Positions 1-9,508 of a stretch of DNA of 64,000 bases are shown here, piece after piece; position 1 is the stretch's first letter; the number at the start of each line of letters is the position of its first letter. Origin of the DNA: Xanthomonas sacchari (lineage in GTDB: Bacteria > Pseudomonadota > Gammaproteobacteria > Xanthomonadales > Xanthomonadaceae); NCBI RefSeq assembly GCF_024266585.1, contig NZ_CP100647.1, positions 4,693,001 through 4,757,000 of the forward strand, written 5' to 3'. Both the position numbers and the translations under genes were made by a program. Below the pieces are notes generated by a model. That model was not told the DNA's origin, searched no databases, and was given only the letters and a program-made list of their open reading frames with translations.

Positions 1-1457
<1,457 letters not shown>

Positions 1458-1464
1458 TTACCTC

Positions 1465-1581
1465 GGGAATAGGGAATGGAGAACAGGGAATAGGCAGATC
1501 AAGAGCGGGCGGTCGGGACGGACGGAAATCGCGGGCGACGAAGGCGCCTGACCGATTCCCGATTCACCAATCCCGATTCCC
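1465..1581. repeat. Inverted GGGAATN heptad arrays between groES and groEL
   Basis: Four head-to-tail heptads (GGGAATA, GGGAATG, GAGAACA, GGGAATA) occupy 1465-1492. Four heptads of the opposite orientation (GATTCCC, GATTCAC, CAATCCC, GATTCCC) occupy 1554-1581, with about 61 bp between them. The arrays could pair into a stem in the groES-groEL mRNA. The same family of heptads brackets other segments at 12808-13241 and 14624-14831. Confidence 0.75.
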
Positions 1582-1597
1582 GCGATCGGCGGCGCTG

Positions 1598-1885
1598 TTA
1601 GCCGACGATCGCCAGCACGTCGTCTTCGCGCAGCACCTTGTACTCGACGCCTTCGGCCTTGTAGCTGGAACCGGCGTACTGGCCGTAGATGACCTTGTCG
1701 CCGACCTTCAGCGCCGGGGCGCGCACGCTGCCGTTGTCCAGCGGCTTGCCGGCGCCGACGGCCACGACTTCACCCTTGGTGGACTTTTCCTTGGCCGAAT
1801 CCGGGATCACGATGCCGCCGGCGGAGATTTCGTCGGCTTCGATCGGCTTGACTACGACGCGGTCGTGAAGCGGCTTGATGCTCAT
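1598..1885 (-). CDS. groES: Co-chaperonin GroES (10 kDa)
   Basis: Heptameric lid of the GroEL folding chamber. The 95-residue product ([16 protein letters not shown]...) has the normal family length, the mobile-loop region around residues 17-33, and the typical ending [15 protein letters not shown] purine-rich ribosome-binding site (AAGAGGTCTC on the coding strand) lies just before the ATG. It is the first gene of the groES-groEL unit. A CIRCE-like operator lies about 50 bp upstream. Confidence 0.98.
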   Translation of the reverse strand: MSIKPLHDRVVVKPIEADEISAGGIVIPDSAKEKSTKGEVVAVGAGKPLDNGSVRAPALKVGDKVIYGQYAGSSYKAEGVEYKVLREDDVLAIVG

Positions 1886-1934
1886 TGAGAGAGACCTCTT
1901 AAGTGATTGATTGGTCTAGGAAAGGCCGGCGATG

Positions 1935-1961
1935 TTAGCACTCGCCCATGACGACTGCCAG
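1935..1961 (-). promoter_or_regulatory. Degenerate CIRCE (HrcA operator) upstream of groES
   Basis: The 9-nt half TTAGCACTC at 1935-1943 is a perfect CIRCE arm. After 9 nt, the second arm at 1953-1961 reads GACTGCCAG against the consensus GAGTGCTAA, which is 6 of 9 matches. Position and spacing fit HrcA repression of the groESL operon, which is known in xanthomonads. On the minus strand CTTGAAA (complement of 2024-2030) resembles a sigma-32 -35 element, but no convincing -10 was found at the right spacing. Confidence 0.8.
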
Positions 1962-1972
1962 CAACGCTCGCG

Positions 1973-1993
1973 AAAAAACCCGGTAAGGCCGGG
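1973..1993 (-). terminator. Intrinsic-terminator-like hairpin upstream of groES
   Basis: On the minus strand CCCGG-CCTTA-CCGGG is followed by six T residues (1978-1973). It lies upstream of the CIRCE. It may insulate groES from transcription entering from the right, or may act on a transcript started near 2030. The stem is short. Confidence 0.45.
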
Positions 1994-2165
1994 ATGCGCC
2001 TGATGTAGTGCCGCGGCGGGCGCTTTCAAGGGCCGGCGGCAAAAAATTTTTGCCTGCGGCGTGCGCGGCGTTCCAAGCAGTGACCGAATCCCGTCACAGT
2101 GTCACAGAGTCGGGCTAGGCTGGGCGCGGACCCAGGGGGGGATCCATCACCAAAAGGAGTTGTCG

Positions 2166-3938
2166 ATGAAGCCATCCGCCGTTGCGTTGCCGCTGGCCTG
2201 CCTGCTCGCCCTTGCCGGGTCGGCCCAGGCCGCCGTATTCATCAACGAATTGCATTACGACGATGCCACCGCCGCCGGCGACACCGGCGAAGGCGTGGAG
2301 ATCGTCGCCACCGCCGGGGAGAGCCTGAGCGGCTACCGCGTCTACCTGTACAACGGCAGCAACCCGAGCGCGGCCACCGTCTACGCCAACAGCGCGGTGC
2401 CGGCCGGCAACCTGGTCAGTTGCGGCGGGCAGGTGCGCATCGCCACCGTCGGCTATGCCAGCAACGGCATCCAGAACGGGCCCAACGACGGCCTGGCGCT
2501 GGTCGACGGCGACGGCAAGGTGGTGCAGTTCCTCAGCTACGAGGGCGCCATCACCGGCAGCGGCGGCCCCGCTGCGGGCATGACCAGCCAGAACCTGCCG
2601 GTCAGCGAGAGCAACAGCACCGCGGCCGGCACCTCGCTGCAACTGCGCGGCAACGGCAGCGCCGCGGCCGATTTCAGCTGGGCCGCCAGCGCCGCCAACA
2701 CCTTCGGCGCCTGCAACAACGGCCAGACCTTCGCCGGCGGCAGCAGCAACGCCGCGCCGACGGTGACCGCCACCACCCCGACCCAGGGCGCCACCGACTT
2801 CCCCGCCGCCGGCGACCTGGCGGTGACCTTCAGCGAGGCGGTGAGCCTGGCCAGCGGCGCGTTCGGCCTGAGCTGCCAGCAGTCCGGCAGCGTGGCGCTG
2901 AGCTACCCCAGCAGCGGCACCCAGTTCACGCTGTCCACCAACACCGCGCTGAAGGCCGGCGAGAGCTGCACCCTGAGCATCGTCGCCGCGCGCGTGAGCG
3001 ATGCCGACGGCGCGCATCCGGCGCAGGACCGCAGCGTCGCCTTCAACGTGGCCAGCGGCTCGGGCGGCGGCAGCGGCGCCGGCACCTACTACTCGCACGT
3101 CAACACCTCCAGCCCCAGCCAGTTGCGCTGCTCGCTGCACGAGACGATCAAGGGCCACACCGTCTATCCGTACAGCAGCAGTTCCGGCACCGACACCTGG
3201 GCCATCCTGGAGATCGCCGACGAGGATCCGAACAACAGCCAGCGGGTCCTCGACGCCTACCGCAACCGCAGCTACGCCAAGGGCAGCGACCGCGCCGGCA
3301 GCGGCAGCGGCCTGAAGTACAACCGCGAGCACAGCTGGCCGAACTCGCTGGGCTTCGGCACCGCCACCGGCGACAAGGGCCTGCCCTACGCGCCGTACAC
3401 CGACACCCACATGCTGTACCTGACCGACGCCACCTGGAACGCCGACCGCGGCAACAAGCCCTACGCCAAGTGCGACAGCAACTGCGGCGAGCGCGCCACC
3501 GAGGCCAACGCCGGCTTCGGCGGCGGCAGCGGCCGCTACCCGGGCAATTCCAACTGGGTGCGCACCCCGGACGGCAACAGCGGCACCTTCGAGGTGTGGG
3601 ACCACCGCAAGGGCGACATGGCGCGTGCGGTGATGTACATGGCGATCCGTTATGAAGGCGGGGTGGATGCCAAGACCGGGCAGTCCGAGCCGGACCTGGA
3701 GCTGACCGACGACCGCAGCAAGATCGTCAAGACCTCGTCCTCGCCCGCCTACATGGGCCTGCTGTCGACCCTGATCGCGTGGAGCCAGCAGGATCCGCCG
3801 GACGACGCCGAGCGTGCCCGCAACGAGGTGATCTACAGCTTCCAGGGCAACCGCAACCCGTTCATCGACCACCCCGAGTGGGCGACCTCGTCACTGTTCA
3901 CCTCGGCCAAGCCGGCCAGCTGCCAGTTGGTCAACTGA
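2166..3938 (+). CDS. Secreted modular nuclease: lamin-tail, Ig-like, endonuclease I domains
   Basis: Predicted extracellular nuclease of 590 residues. The ATG at 2166 was chosen because AAAAGGAG (2153-2160) precedes it and the protein then opens with a classical signal peptide (cleavage about residue 22, SAQA). Domain order: lamin-tail-like domain (VFINELHYDD, residues 23-185), a bacterial Ig-like domain (about 196-295, APTVTATTPTQGATDF), and an endonuclease I/NucM-type domain (about 308-590). The last carries the His-Me-finger motif NREHSWPNSL with the candidate catalytic His389. Several Cys suggest disulfides. It is monocistronic, with a perfect hairpin just after the stop. Roles in nutrient DNA use or biofilm DNA turnover are inference. 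Confidence 0.85.
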   Translation: MKPSAVALPLACLLALAGSAQAAVFINELHYDDATAAGDTGEGVEIVATAGESLSGYRVYLYNGSNPSAATVYANSAVPAGNLVSCGGQVRIATVGYASNGIQNGPNDGLALVDGDGKVVQFLSYEGAITGSGGPAAGMTSQNLPVSESNSTAAGTSLQLRGNGSAAADFSWAASAANTFGACNNGQTFAGGSSNAAPTVTATTPTQGATDFPAAGDLAVTFSEAVSLASGAFGLSCQQSGSVALSYPSSGTQFTLSTNTALKAGESCTLSIVAARVSDADGAHPAQDRSVAFNVASGSGGGSGAGTYYSHVNTSSPSQLRCSLHETIKGHTVYPYSSSSGTDTWAILEIADEDPNNSQRVLDAYRNRSYAKGSDRAGSGSGLKYNREHSWPNSLGFGTATGDKGLPYAPYTDTHMLYLTDATWNADRGNKPYAKCDSNCGERATEANAGFGGGSGRYPGNSNWVRTPDGNSGTFEVWDHRKGDMARAVMYMAIRYEGGVDAKTGQSEPDLELTDDRSKIVKTSSSPAYMGLLSTLIAWSQQDPPDDAERARNEVIYSFQGNRNPFIDHPEWATSSLFTSAKPASCQLVN

Positions 3939-3947
3939 GCCGTGTTG

Positions 3948-3977
3948 CCCCGCCCGCTGCGTTTGCAGCGGGCGGGG
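3948..3977 (+). terminator. Perfect 13-bp hairpin after the nuclease gene
   Basis: CCCCGCCCGCTGC (3948-3960), GTTT loop and the exact complement (3965-3977) follow the nuclease stop codon by 9 nt. There is no U-run after it, so it may act as a 3' stabiliser or weak terminator. Confidence 0.55.
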
Positions 3978-4087
3978 ATTCGGGATGACCAGCCTGCGGC
4001 TGTTGAAAGCCGGGATTGGGAATTGGCCGCGAGCGGCCACGGCCGGCGCCGCCAAAGCGGGGCCGGCATCCCTATACTGTCGGCCGC

Positions 4088-4420
4088 ATGTCCGCGCCCG
4101 CCCTCCGCTTGCTGCTCAGCACCTGCCCCGATGCGGCCAGCGCCGCGCGGATCGCCCAGGCCTTGGTCGACGAGCGCCTGGCCGCCTGCGTCAGCCGCCT
4201 GCCCGGCGTGCAGTCCACCTATCGCTGGCAAGGCACGGTGGAACAGGGCGAGGAAGTGCTGCTGCTGATCAAGACCACCGCCGACCGCCTGCCTGCCCTG
4301 CAGCAGCGACTGTGTGCGCTGCACCCCTATGAAGTCCCCGAACTGGTCGAACTCGAGGTCGCCGGCGGCCTGCCGGCCTACCTGCAGTGGGTCCATGCCG
4401 AAACCCGTGAGGAACCGTAA
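4088..4420 (+). CDS. cutA: Divalent-cation tolerance protein CutA
   Basis: Small trimeric PII-like-fold protein of 110 residues, implicated by family in divalent metal tolerance. The ATG at 4088 gives the normal CutA N-terminus (MSAPALRLLLSTCPDAASA); the frame is open farther upstream but that extension looks non-coding. Family features are LAACVSRLPGVQSTYRWQG near residues 30-50 and the HPYEVPELVEL block near residues 77-90. It sits 4 nt upstream of dsbD on the same strand, and cutA-dsbD adjacency is common in gammaproteobacteria. Confidence 0.95.
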   Translation: MSAPALRLLLSTCPDAASAARIAQALVDERLAACVSRLPGVQSTYRWQGTVEQGEEVLLLIKTTADRLPALQQRLCALHPYEVPELVELEVAGGLPAYLQWVHAETREEP

Positions 4421-4424
4421 ACCG

Positions 4425-6737
4425 ATGACCCTGCTGCACCGCCTCGCCGCCCTGTGCCTGCTGGCCGTGGCCGCCTTCCCCGCCCTGGCGATCAGCGAAA
4501 AGGACTTGCTGTCGGTGGACCAGGCCTTCGCGCTCAGCGCGCAGGCGCCCGAACGCGGCCGCATCGCGCTGCACTGGGACATCGCCAAGGGCTATTACCT
4601 GTATCGGCACCGCATCGCGGTGAAGGTGATCGGCGGCTTCAAGCCCAACCCGACCCTGCAGTTGCCGGCCGGCCACAAGAAGACCGACCCGTACTTCGGC
4701 GAAGTGGAGACCTACCGCGACGCACTGAACGCGGTGCAGAGCGGCGTCGCCGATCCCGGTACCAGCCGCGTGCAGCTCGAGGTGCGTTACCAGGGCTGCG
4801 CCGATGCCGGCGTGTGCTACCCGCCGCAGAAGCGCCTGCTGGAGGTGACCCTGCCGGCGGCAGCCACTGCCACTGCCAGTGCCGCCGCCGATCCGGCGCC
4901 GGCACTGCCACCGCCGGCCGCGACGGGCGGGCTGCCGGGCAGCGGCCCGGGCGCGGGCACCGGCGCCAAGCCGCTGTTCGGTCCCGGCGCCGGTGCCGCC
5001 GCGGTGCAGGGCCTGCCGCTGCCGTCGGACCAGGCGTTCCAGTTCGAAGCCATCGTCGGCGACGGCAATACCCTGCTGCTGCGCTTCACCCCGGCGCCGG
5101 GCTACTACCTGTATCGCGACCGCACCGCGCTGGCGCTGGAAGGCGCGCCCGGCATCCGCACCGGCATGCCGCGCTGGCCCAAGGGCAGCTCGCACCAGGA
5201 CGAACACTTCGGCAACGTGGTGGTGTACTTCGACCAGGCCGAAGTCACCGTGCCGCTGCAGCGCCAGCGCGCCGATGCCGCCGCCGCGACCCTGGTGGCG
5301 ACCTTCCAGGGCTGCCAGACCGACGGCATCTGCTACCCGCCGATGACCCGGCGGGTGAAGCTGGCGCTGCCCAAGGGCACCGTCACCCCGGCCGACCAGG
5401 CCGAGGTCAGCCCGTTGCTGGTGACCCCGCTGGACAGCCGCCAGGCCGACGCCAACGACGCGGCCGCCGCCGCGGCCGCCGACGCCCTGCCGGCGATCCC
5501 GGACGCCTCGGCGCACAACGCCGCGCGCAGCGCCGCGCCGCCGCCGGCCACGCAGAACCTGCTGTGGATCCTGCTGCTGGCGCTGGGCGGCGGGTTGCTG
5601 CTGAACCTGCTGCCGTGCGTGTTGCCGATCCTGTCGCTGAAGGTGCTGGGCCTGGCGCAGAGCGGCGAGAGCCGCGGCCGCGCCCGCAGCCATGCGCTGT
5701 GGTACACGCTGGGCGTGCTCGCCTCCTTCGCCGTGATCGGCGGCATCGCCGTGGCCGCGCGCCTGCTGTGGGGCTTCCAGCTGCAACGCCCGGGCTTCGT
5801 CGCGGTGCTGGTGTACCTGATGTTCGTGGTCGGGCTGAGCCTGTCGGGCGTGTTCACCCTCAGCGCCAACCTGGGCGGCGTCGGCCAGTCGCTGTCGGCG
5901 CGCAGCGGCCCGGTCGGCGACTTCTTCACCGGCGTGCTGGCCTGCGTGGTGTCCAGCGCCTGCATCGGCCCGTTCATGGGCCCGGCGCTGGGCTATGCGC
6001 TCACCGCGCCGGCGGCGGCGGCGATGCTGGTGTTCCTGACCCTGGGCCTGGGCCTGGCGCTGCCGTTCCTGCTGATCGGCTTCGTGCCGTCGCTGGCCAG
6101 GCGCCTGCCCAAGCCGGGGGCGTGGATGGAGACGCTCAAGCAGGTGCTGGCGTTCCCGATGTACCTGAGCGCGATCTGGCTGCTGTGGGTGCTGGGCAAG
6201 CAGCGCGGCGTGGACGCGGTGGCGCTGCTGCTGATCGGCGCCACCCTGCTGGCGCTGGGCCTGTGGTGGTTCGAGCGCGCGCGCTGGCGCGGGCATGCGC
6301 TGGGCACCCGCCTGGCCAGCGTGTTGCTGCTGCTGGCGCTGCTGCCGGCCTGGGGCGTGACCCGGCTGCCGCCGCCCAGCGCCAGCGTCGAGCGCAACAC
6401 CGTGGCCTATTCGCCGCAGATGCTCGACCGCCTGCGCACCGACAACCGCGTGGTGTTCGTCAACATGACCGCCGACTGGTGCGTCACCTGTAAGGCCAAC
6501 GAGCGCAACGTGTTCGACAGCGATGCGTTCCGCGACACGATCAAGCGGGTCGACGCGGTGTACATGAAGGGCGACTGGACCAACGAGGATCCGCGCATCA
6601 GCGCCTTCCTCGCCGAGCACAAGGCGGTGGGCGTGCCGCTGTACGTGGTCTACGGCCCCGGCGCGCCGCCGACGGTGCTGCCGCCGGTGCTGAGCCAGGC
6701 CGTGGTCGAGGACGCCCTGCTGCGCGCGGCGCGGTGA
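4425..6737 (+). CDS. dsbD: Thiol:disulfide interchange protein DsbD with two tandem alpha domains
   Basis: Inner-membrane reductase passing electrons from cytosolic thioredoxin to periplasmic DsbC and other partners. Start at 4425, which gives a signal peptide (MTLLHRLAALCLLAVAAFPALA); an ATG at 4395 is in frame but less likely. The 770-residue protein is longer than E. coli DsbD (about 565). It has two N-terminal alpha-type domains, each with the CX5C pair: Cys125/Cys131 (GCADAGVCYPP) and Cys297/Cys303 (GCQTDGICYPP). An Ala/Pro linker follows, then the membrane beta domain with LLPCVLPILSLK and SSACIGPF, and a C-terminal thioredoxin domain with WCVTC (686-689). It overlaps the next gene by 4 nt. 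Confidence 0.97.
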   Translation: MTLLHRLAALCLLAVAAFPALAISEKDLLSVDQAFALSAQAPERGRIALHWDIAKGYYLYRHRIAVKVIGGFKPNPTLQLPAGHKKTDPYFGEVETYRDALNAVQSGVADPGTSRVQLEVRYQGCADAGVCYPPQKRLLEVTLPAAATATASAAADPAPALPPPAATGGLPGSGPGAGTGAKPLFGPGAGAAAVQGLPLPSDQAFQFEAIVGDGNTLLLRFTPAPGYYLYRDRTALALEGAPGIRTGMPRWPKGSSHQDEHFGNVVVYFDQAEVTVPLQRQRADAAAATLVATFQGCQTDGICYPPMTRRVKLALPKGTVTPADQAEVSPLLVTPLDSRQADANDAAAAAAADALPAIPDASAHNAARSAAPPPATQNLLWILLLALGGGLLLNLLPCVLPILSLKVLGLAQSGESRGRARSHALWYTLGVLASFAVIGGIAVAARLLWGFQLQRPGFVAVLVYLMFVVGLSLSGVFTLSANLGGVGQSLSARSGPVGDFFTGVLACVVSSACIGPFMGPALGYALTAPAAAAMLVFLTLGLGLALPFLLIGFVPSLARRLPKPGAWMETLKQVLAFPMYLSAIWLLWVLGKQRGVDAVALLLIGATLLALGLWWFERARWRGHALGTRLASVLLLLALLPAWGVTRLPPPSASVERNTVAYSPQMLDRLRTDNRVVFVNMTADWCVTCKANERNVFDSDAFRDTIKRVDAVYMKGDWTNEDPRISAFLAEHKAVGVPLYVVYGPGAPPTVLPPVLSQAVVEDALLRAAR

Positions 6738-7324
6738 ACGCCGGCGCCGCGCGCCTGCTGGCGGTCGCCGCGGTGGCGGCGGTGCTGGGCGTGGCGGCGG
6801 CGCACTGGTGGGAACGGCGGGCGCCGGGCATGGCCACGGCAGTGCCGGCCACAGCCAGCGGCCGCGACGCGGCGCCGGTCGCCACAGCGCGGCCGGGCGA
6901 CCCCGCCCCGGCGCTGCGCCTGCCCACGCTCGACGGCGGCCAGCTGACCCTGGCGCAGTTCCGCGGCCGGCCGCTGCTGGTCAACGTGTGGGCCAGCTGG
7001 TGCGAGCCCTGCGTGCGCGAGATGCCGGAACTGGACCGGCTGGCCCGCGCCCAGGCCGACGGCGGCGTGCAGGTGCTGGGCATCGCCCTGGACCGCGCCG
7101 AGGACGTGCGCGCCTTCCTGCAGCAGGTACCGATCGGCTACCCGATCGCCCTGGAGACCCCGGGTCCGGCCGACGCCAGCGTGCGCCTGGGCGACACCCA
7201 GGGCCTGCTGCCGTACAGCGTGCTGATCGACGCCGATGGCCGTATCGTCAAGCAGAAGCTGGGCCCGTTCGCGCCGGGCGAAGTCGAGACGTGGGCCGGC
7301 GGCGGCGCCCAGCCGTCGCCGTAG
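6734..7324 (+). CDS. TlpA/ResA-like membrane-anchored thioredoxin
   Basis: Periplasmic thiol-disulfide oxidoreductase of 196 residues. The start is GTG at 6734, overlapping the dsbD stop as GTGA, so translation is probably coupled. An uncleaved or cleaved N-terminal hydrophobic segment (residues 5-24) is followed by a thioredoxin fold with WASWCEPC (CEPC, residues 90-93) and the cis-Pro region LPYSVLID near residue 160. The context suggests it receives electrons from DsbD, possibly for cytochrome c maturation or repair of oxidised envelope proteins; the specific substrate is unknown. Confidence 0.88.
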   Translation: MNAGAARLLAVAAVAAVLGVAAAHWWERRAPGMATAVPATASGRDAAPVATARPGDPAPALRLPTLDGGQLTLAQFRGRPLLVNVWASWCEPCVREMPELDRLARAQADGGVQVLGIALDRAEDVRAFLQQVPIGYPIALETPGPADASVRLGDTQGLLPYSVLIDADGRIVKQKLGPFAPGEVETWAGGGAQPSP

Positions 7325-7355
7325 CCGGTGCGCGTCCCGATGCGTGCAGTGTCCT

Positions 7356-7421
7356 GGAGGAGCGGCTTCAGCCGCGACGGGCCTTCCCGGGAACACCCGT
7401 CGCGGCTGACGCCGCTCCTAC
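7356..7421. repeat. Xanthomonas REP pair (GTAGGAGCGGC type) forming a hairpin
   Basis: GGAGCGGCTTCAGCCGCGAC and an inverted copy ending GCCGCTCCTAC are separated by about 15 nt. The long stem can form in the transcript between the convergent thioredoxin and flavoprotein genes. Members of this family recur at 19728-20321, 33523-33914, 44345-44410 and about 53661-53690. Confidence 0.85.
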
Positions 7422-7529
7422 GCGCGCGCCTTGCAGGATGCTCGGAAGCTCGCCTGCCGTCGCGACGGAATACAGCTCAAGCCCCGCCGCGACCGCCGTC
7501 GCTCCCCAACACCGTACCGGATCCGATCG

Positions 7530-8927
7530 CTAGAACGCCTGTCGCTGGCGCGCGTCGCCCGCACCGTCATCGGCGGTCCGTGCCTGCCCCAGCGTCGCCA
7601 GTTCCGCCGCCAGGCGCTGCGCGCCGGCGCGCAGTTCCGGCACCGCGGTGATTTCCCACAGCACGCCGCGCAACAGCGGTCCCAGGCAGTACAACCCGGC
7701 GACCGGATGGCCGCTGCCGTCGCGCACCCGCAGGCGCTCGTCCACGCGCAGGCCCAGGCCCAGCGGATCGGCCTGCAGCAGGCCGGCGTCGCGCATCGTG
7801 GCGACCAGCGGGTGGCTGGTGCGGGCGACATCGGTGTCCAGCCCGGTGGCGCGGATCAGCACGTCGAAGTCCTCGGTGCGCGCGCTGCTGCTGGCGCGAT
7901 CGCGGATCACCGCTTCCACCGCGGTCTCGCCCAGCCGTGCGCGCAGCAGGCGCCCGGCGCGGATGCGCAGCTGACCCTGCGCCTGCATCTGCGCCAGCGC
8001 GGTCGCCGCGGCCGGCGCCAGCCGATGCCGCGCCGCCTCCCAGTACGGACGCAGGTGGCGCAGGAAGCGCGCGCGCGCCGCCGGCGCCAGGCCTTGCCAG
8101 AACGGCTGCAGGTGCGGGCGCAAGGCGTCCACCACGCAGCGCCAGTCTTCCACCACCGTGGTCAGCTGGCGCAGGCTGCGCAGCAGGCCGGCGAGGTCGT
8201 GGTTGCGCAGCGCCTGCGCCACGCTCGGCGGCAGCGTCACCGGCGCGCCCGGCACCGCGAGGTGCGCCTGCGGCGGCAGGCCGCGCCGCGACAGGGCGGT
8301 GATCGGGCCGCGGTGGCCGCGCCGGCGCAGGGTCAAGGCCACATCGGCCATGGTCAGGCCGGTGCCGACCAGCAACAGCCGCGCCTGCGGCGGCACCTCG
8401 TCGAGCACGCCGTCCTGCCACGGCCAGCCGATGTAGCGCCGATGCACCGCCAGGCGCGGGCCGATGCCCGGCAGCGCCGCCGGCGGCAGCGCGCCGATCG
8501 CCAGCACCACCACGTCGGCGACCACCGCCTCGCCGTTGGCCAGGAACAAACGGAAGCCGTCGGGATCGCGCTCCACCGCCACCGCCTCCTCGCTCACCCG
8601 CGCCACCTCCACCGCCGACGCCGCCAGCGCGTCGTCCAGGTGCTGCTGCAGGTAGCGGCCGTACAGCAGCCGCGGCAGGAACTGCAGGCGTTGCTCGGCA
8701 TCCAGCTGCAGGGCGTCGGCGAAGCCGCCCGGCGCCTGCGGGTCCACGCCCAGGTCCTTGGCGCGCACGTTCAACAGGTGTTCCGGCCGCGCCGCGCCGT
8801 AGGCGATGCCGCGGCCGTAGGTATCGGCCACGCCGACCAGGGTGATGTGGCGGACGGCGCCCTGCCTGGCCAGCGTCGCGGCCAGCACGGTGCCGCAGAA
8901 TCCTGCGCCGATGATCGCAATTCGCAT
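7530..8927 (-). CDS. FAD/NAD(P)-binding protein (flavin-dependent oxidoreductase-like)
   Basis: 465 residues from the ATG whose complement ends at 8927. The N-terminal dinucleotide-binding motif is textbook (MRIAIIGAGFCGTVLA), followed by a GIAYG/EHLLNVRAKDLG block typical of the FAD-NAD(P)-binding family Pfam PF13454. A second nucleotide-binding segment, LLVGTGLTMADVALTL, lies near residue 185. No signal peptide or membrane segment is seen. Homologues sit near siderophore or transport genes in some bacteria, but nothing here fixes the substrate. The gene is monocistronic and convergent with the thioredoxin gene; the REP hairpin separates them. Confidence 0.85.
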   Translation of the reverse strand: MRIAIIGAGFCGTVLAATLARQGAVRHITLVGVADTYGRGIAYGAARPEHLLNVRAKDLGVDPQAPGGFADALQLDAEQRLQFLPRLLYGRYLQQHLDDALAASAVEVARVSEEAVAVERDPDGFRLFLANGEAVVADVVVLAIGALPPAALPGIGPRLAVHRRYIGWPWQDGVLDEVPPQARLLLVGTGLTMADVALTLRRRGHRGPITALSRRGLPPQAHLAVPGAPVTLPPSVAQALRNHDLAGLLRSLRQLTTVVEDWRCVVDALRPHLQPFWQGLAPAARARFLRHLRPYWEAARHRLAPAAATALAQMQAQGQLRIRAGRLLRARLGETAVEAVIRDRASSSARTEDFDVLIRATGLDTDVARTSHPLVATMRDAGLLQADPLGLGLRVDERLRVRDGSGHPVAGLYCLGPLLRGVLWEITAVPELRAGAQRLAAELATLGQARTADDGAGDARQRQAF

Positions 8928-9508
8928 GGCTCGCCCTCGTGGCCGGTCGGGCGTTCTTTGTGCCCGGGATGCGGGCCGAAGGTGTAAACCGCCGGTTAAT
9001 GCGTGCGCTCGGCGGCATGGCGATCGGACATCAGCACATGGGCGATGCGCATGAGCGTGTTTGCGCGGGCGCCGATCCGCAGGGCAAGCCGGGAGGCGCC
9101 GGTGCGTGACCAGCGCCGCCGCGTTGGACCGGCATGGGGGCGGGTGGTACAGCATCCGCACCTGTCGGCTGCGGCCTGGCCGCGCGCATTGCGGCGGATG
9201 CGGTTCGTGTTCTGCACGTCCGCACCAGCACCGATGCCGTCAGGCAACCGCCTTGCGCTCGCATCCGGCGCGTCGCGAGCGCTCCGCGGCATGCTGTCGC
9301 GCCCCCGGGCGTCTTCCGGGCAGCACTTAGACCTCGGCGCGAAGGATCGCGCCAGCGTGCCGCCCCAGTCCCTGCGTGCGCCGGCATGGCTGCCGCCGGG
9401 GCCGGATCATGCCGCGCTCGCCGCGGTGCCGCTGCGCAATGGCCGCTACGACCTGCCTGCGGCGCTGCGCCTGCAACTCGCGCCGATCCGCACCGTCACG
9501 CCCCCCCG
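8928..9508. other. 581-bp gap with no convincing gene; possible coding remnant at its right end
   Basis: No promoter, RNA or repeat stands out. A plus-strand frame (9003-9512) is open, but its first two thirds are Arg/Ala-rich and look like a shadow. Its last ~50 codons (PPQSLRAPAW ... TVTPPR) look more gene-like and end in a CTAG shared with the stop of the GH84 gene on the other strand. It may be a decayed gene end or chance. Confidence 0.4.

Noticed and set aside
2079..2106. Clp/CRP site upstream of the nuclease (GTGAC...GTCAC)
   Set aside because: Arm spacing does not match TGTGA-N6-TCACA; inverted and direct GTCAC copies are present but do not form a convincing site.
2115..3872. Long minus-strand open frame opposite the nuclease gene
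   Set aside because: Shadow of G+C-rich codon bias; low-complexity Val/Ala/Gly/Arg sequence, no domain, and the plus strand encodes a clear secreted nuclease.
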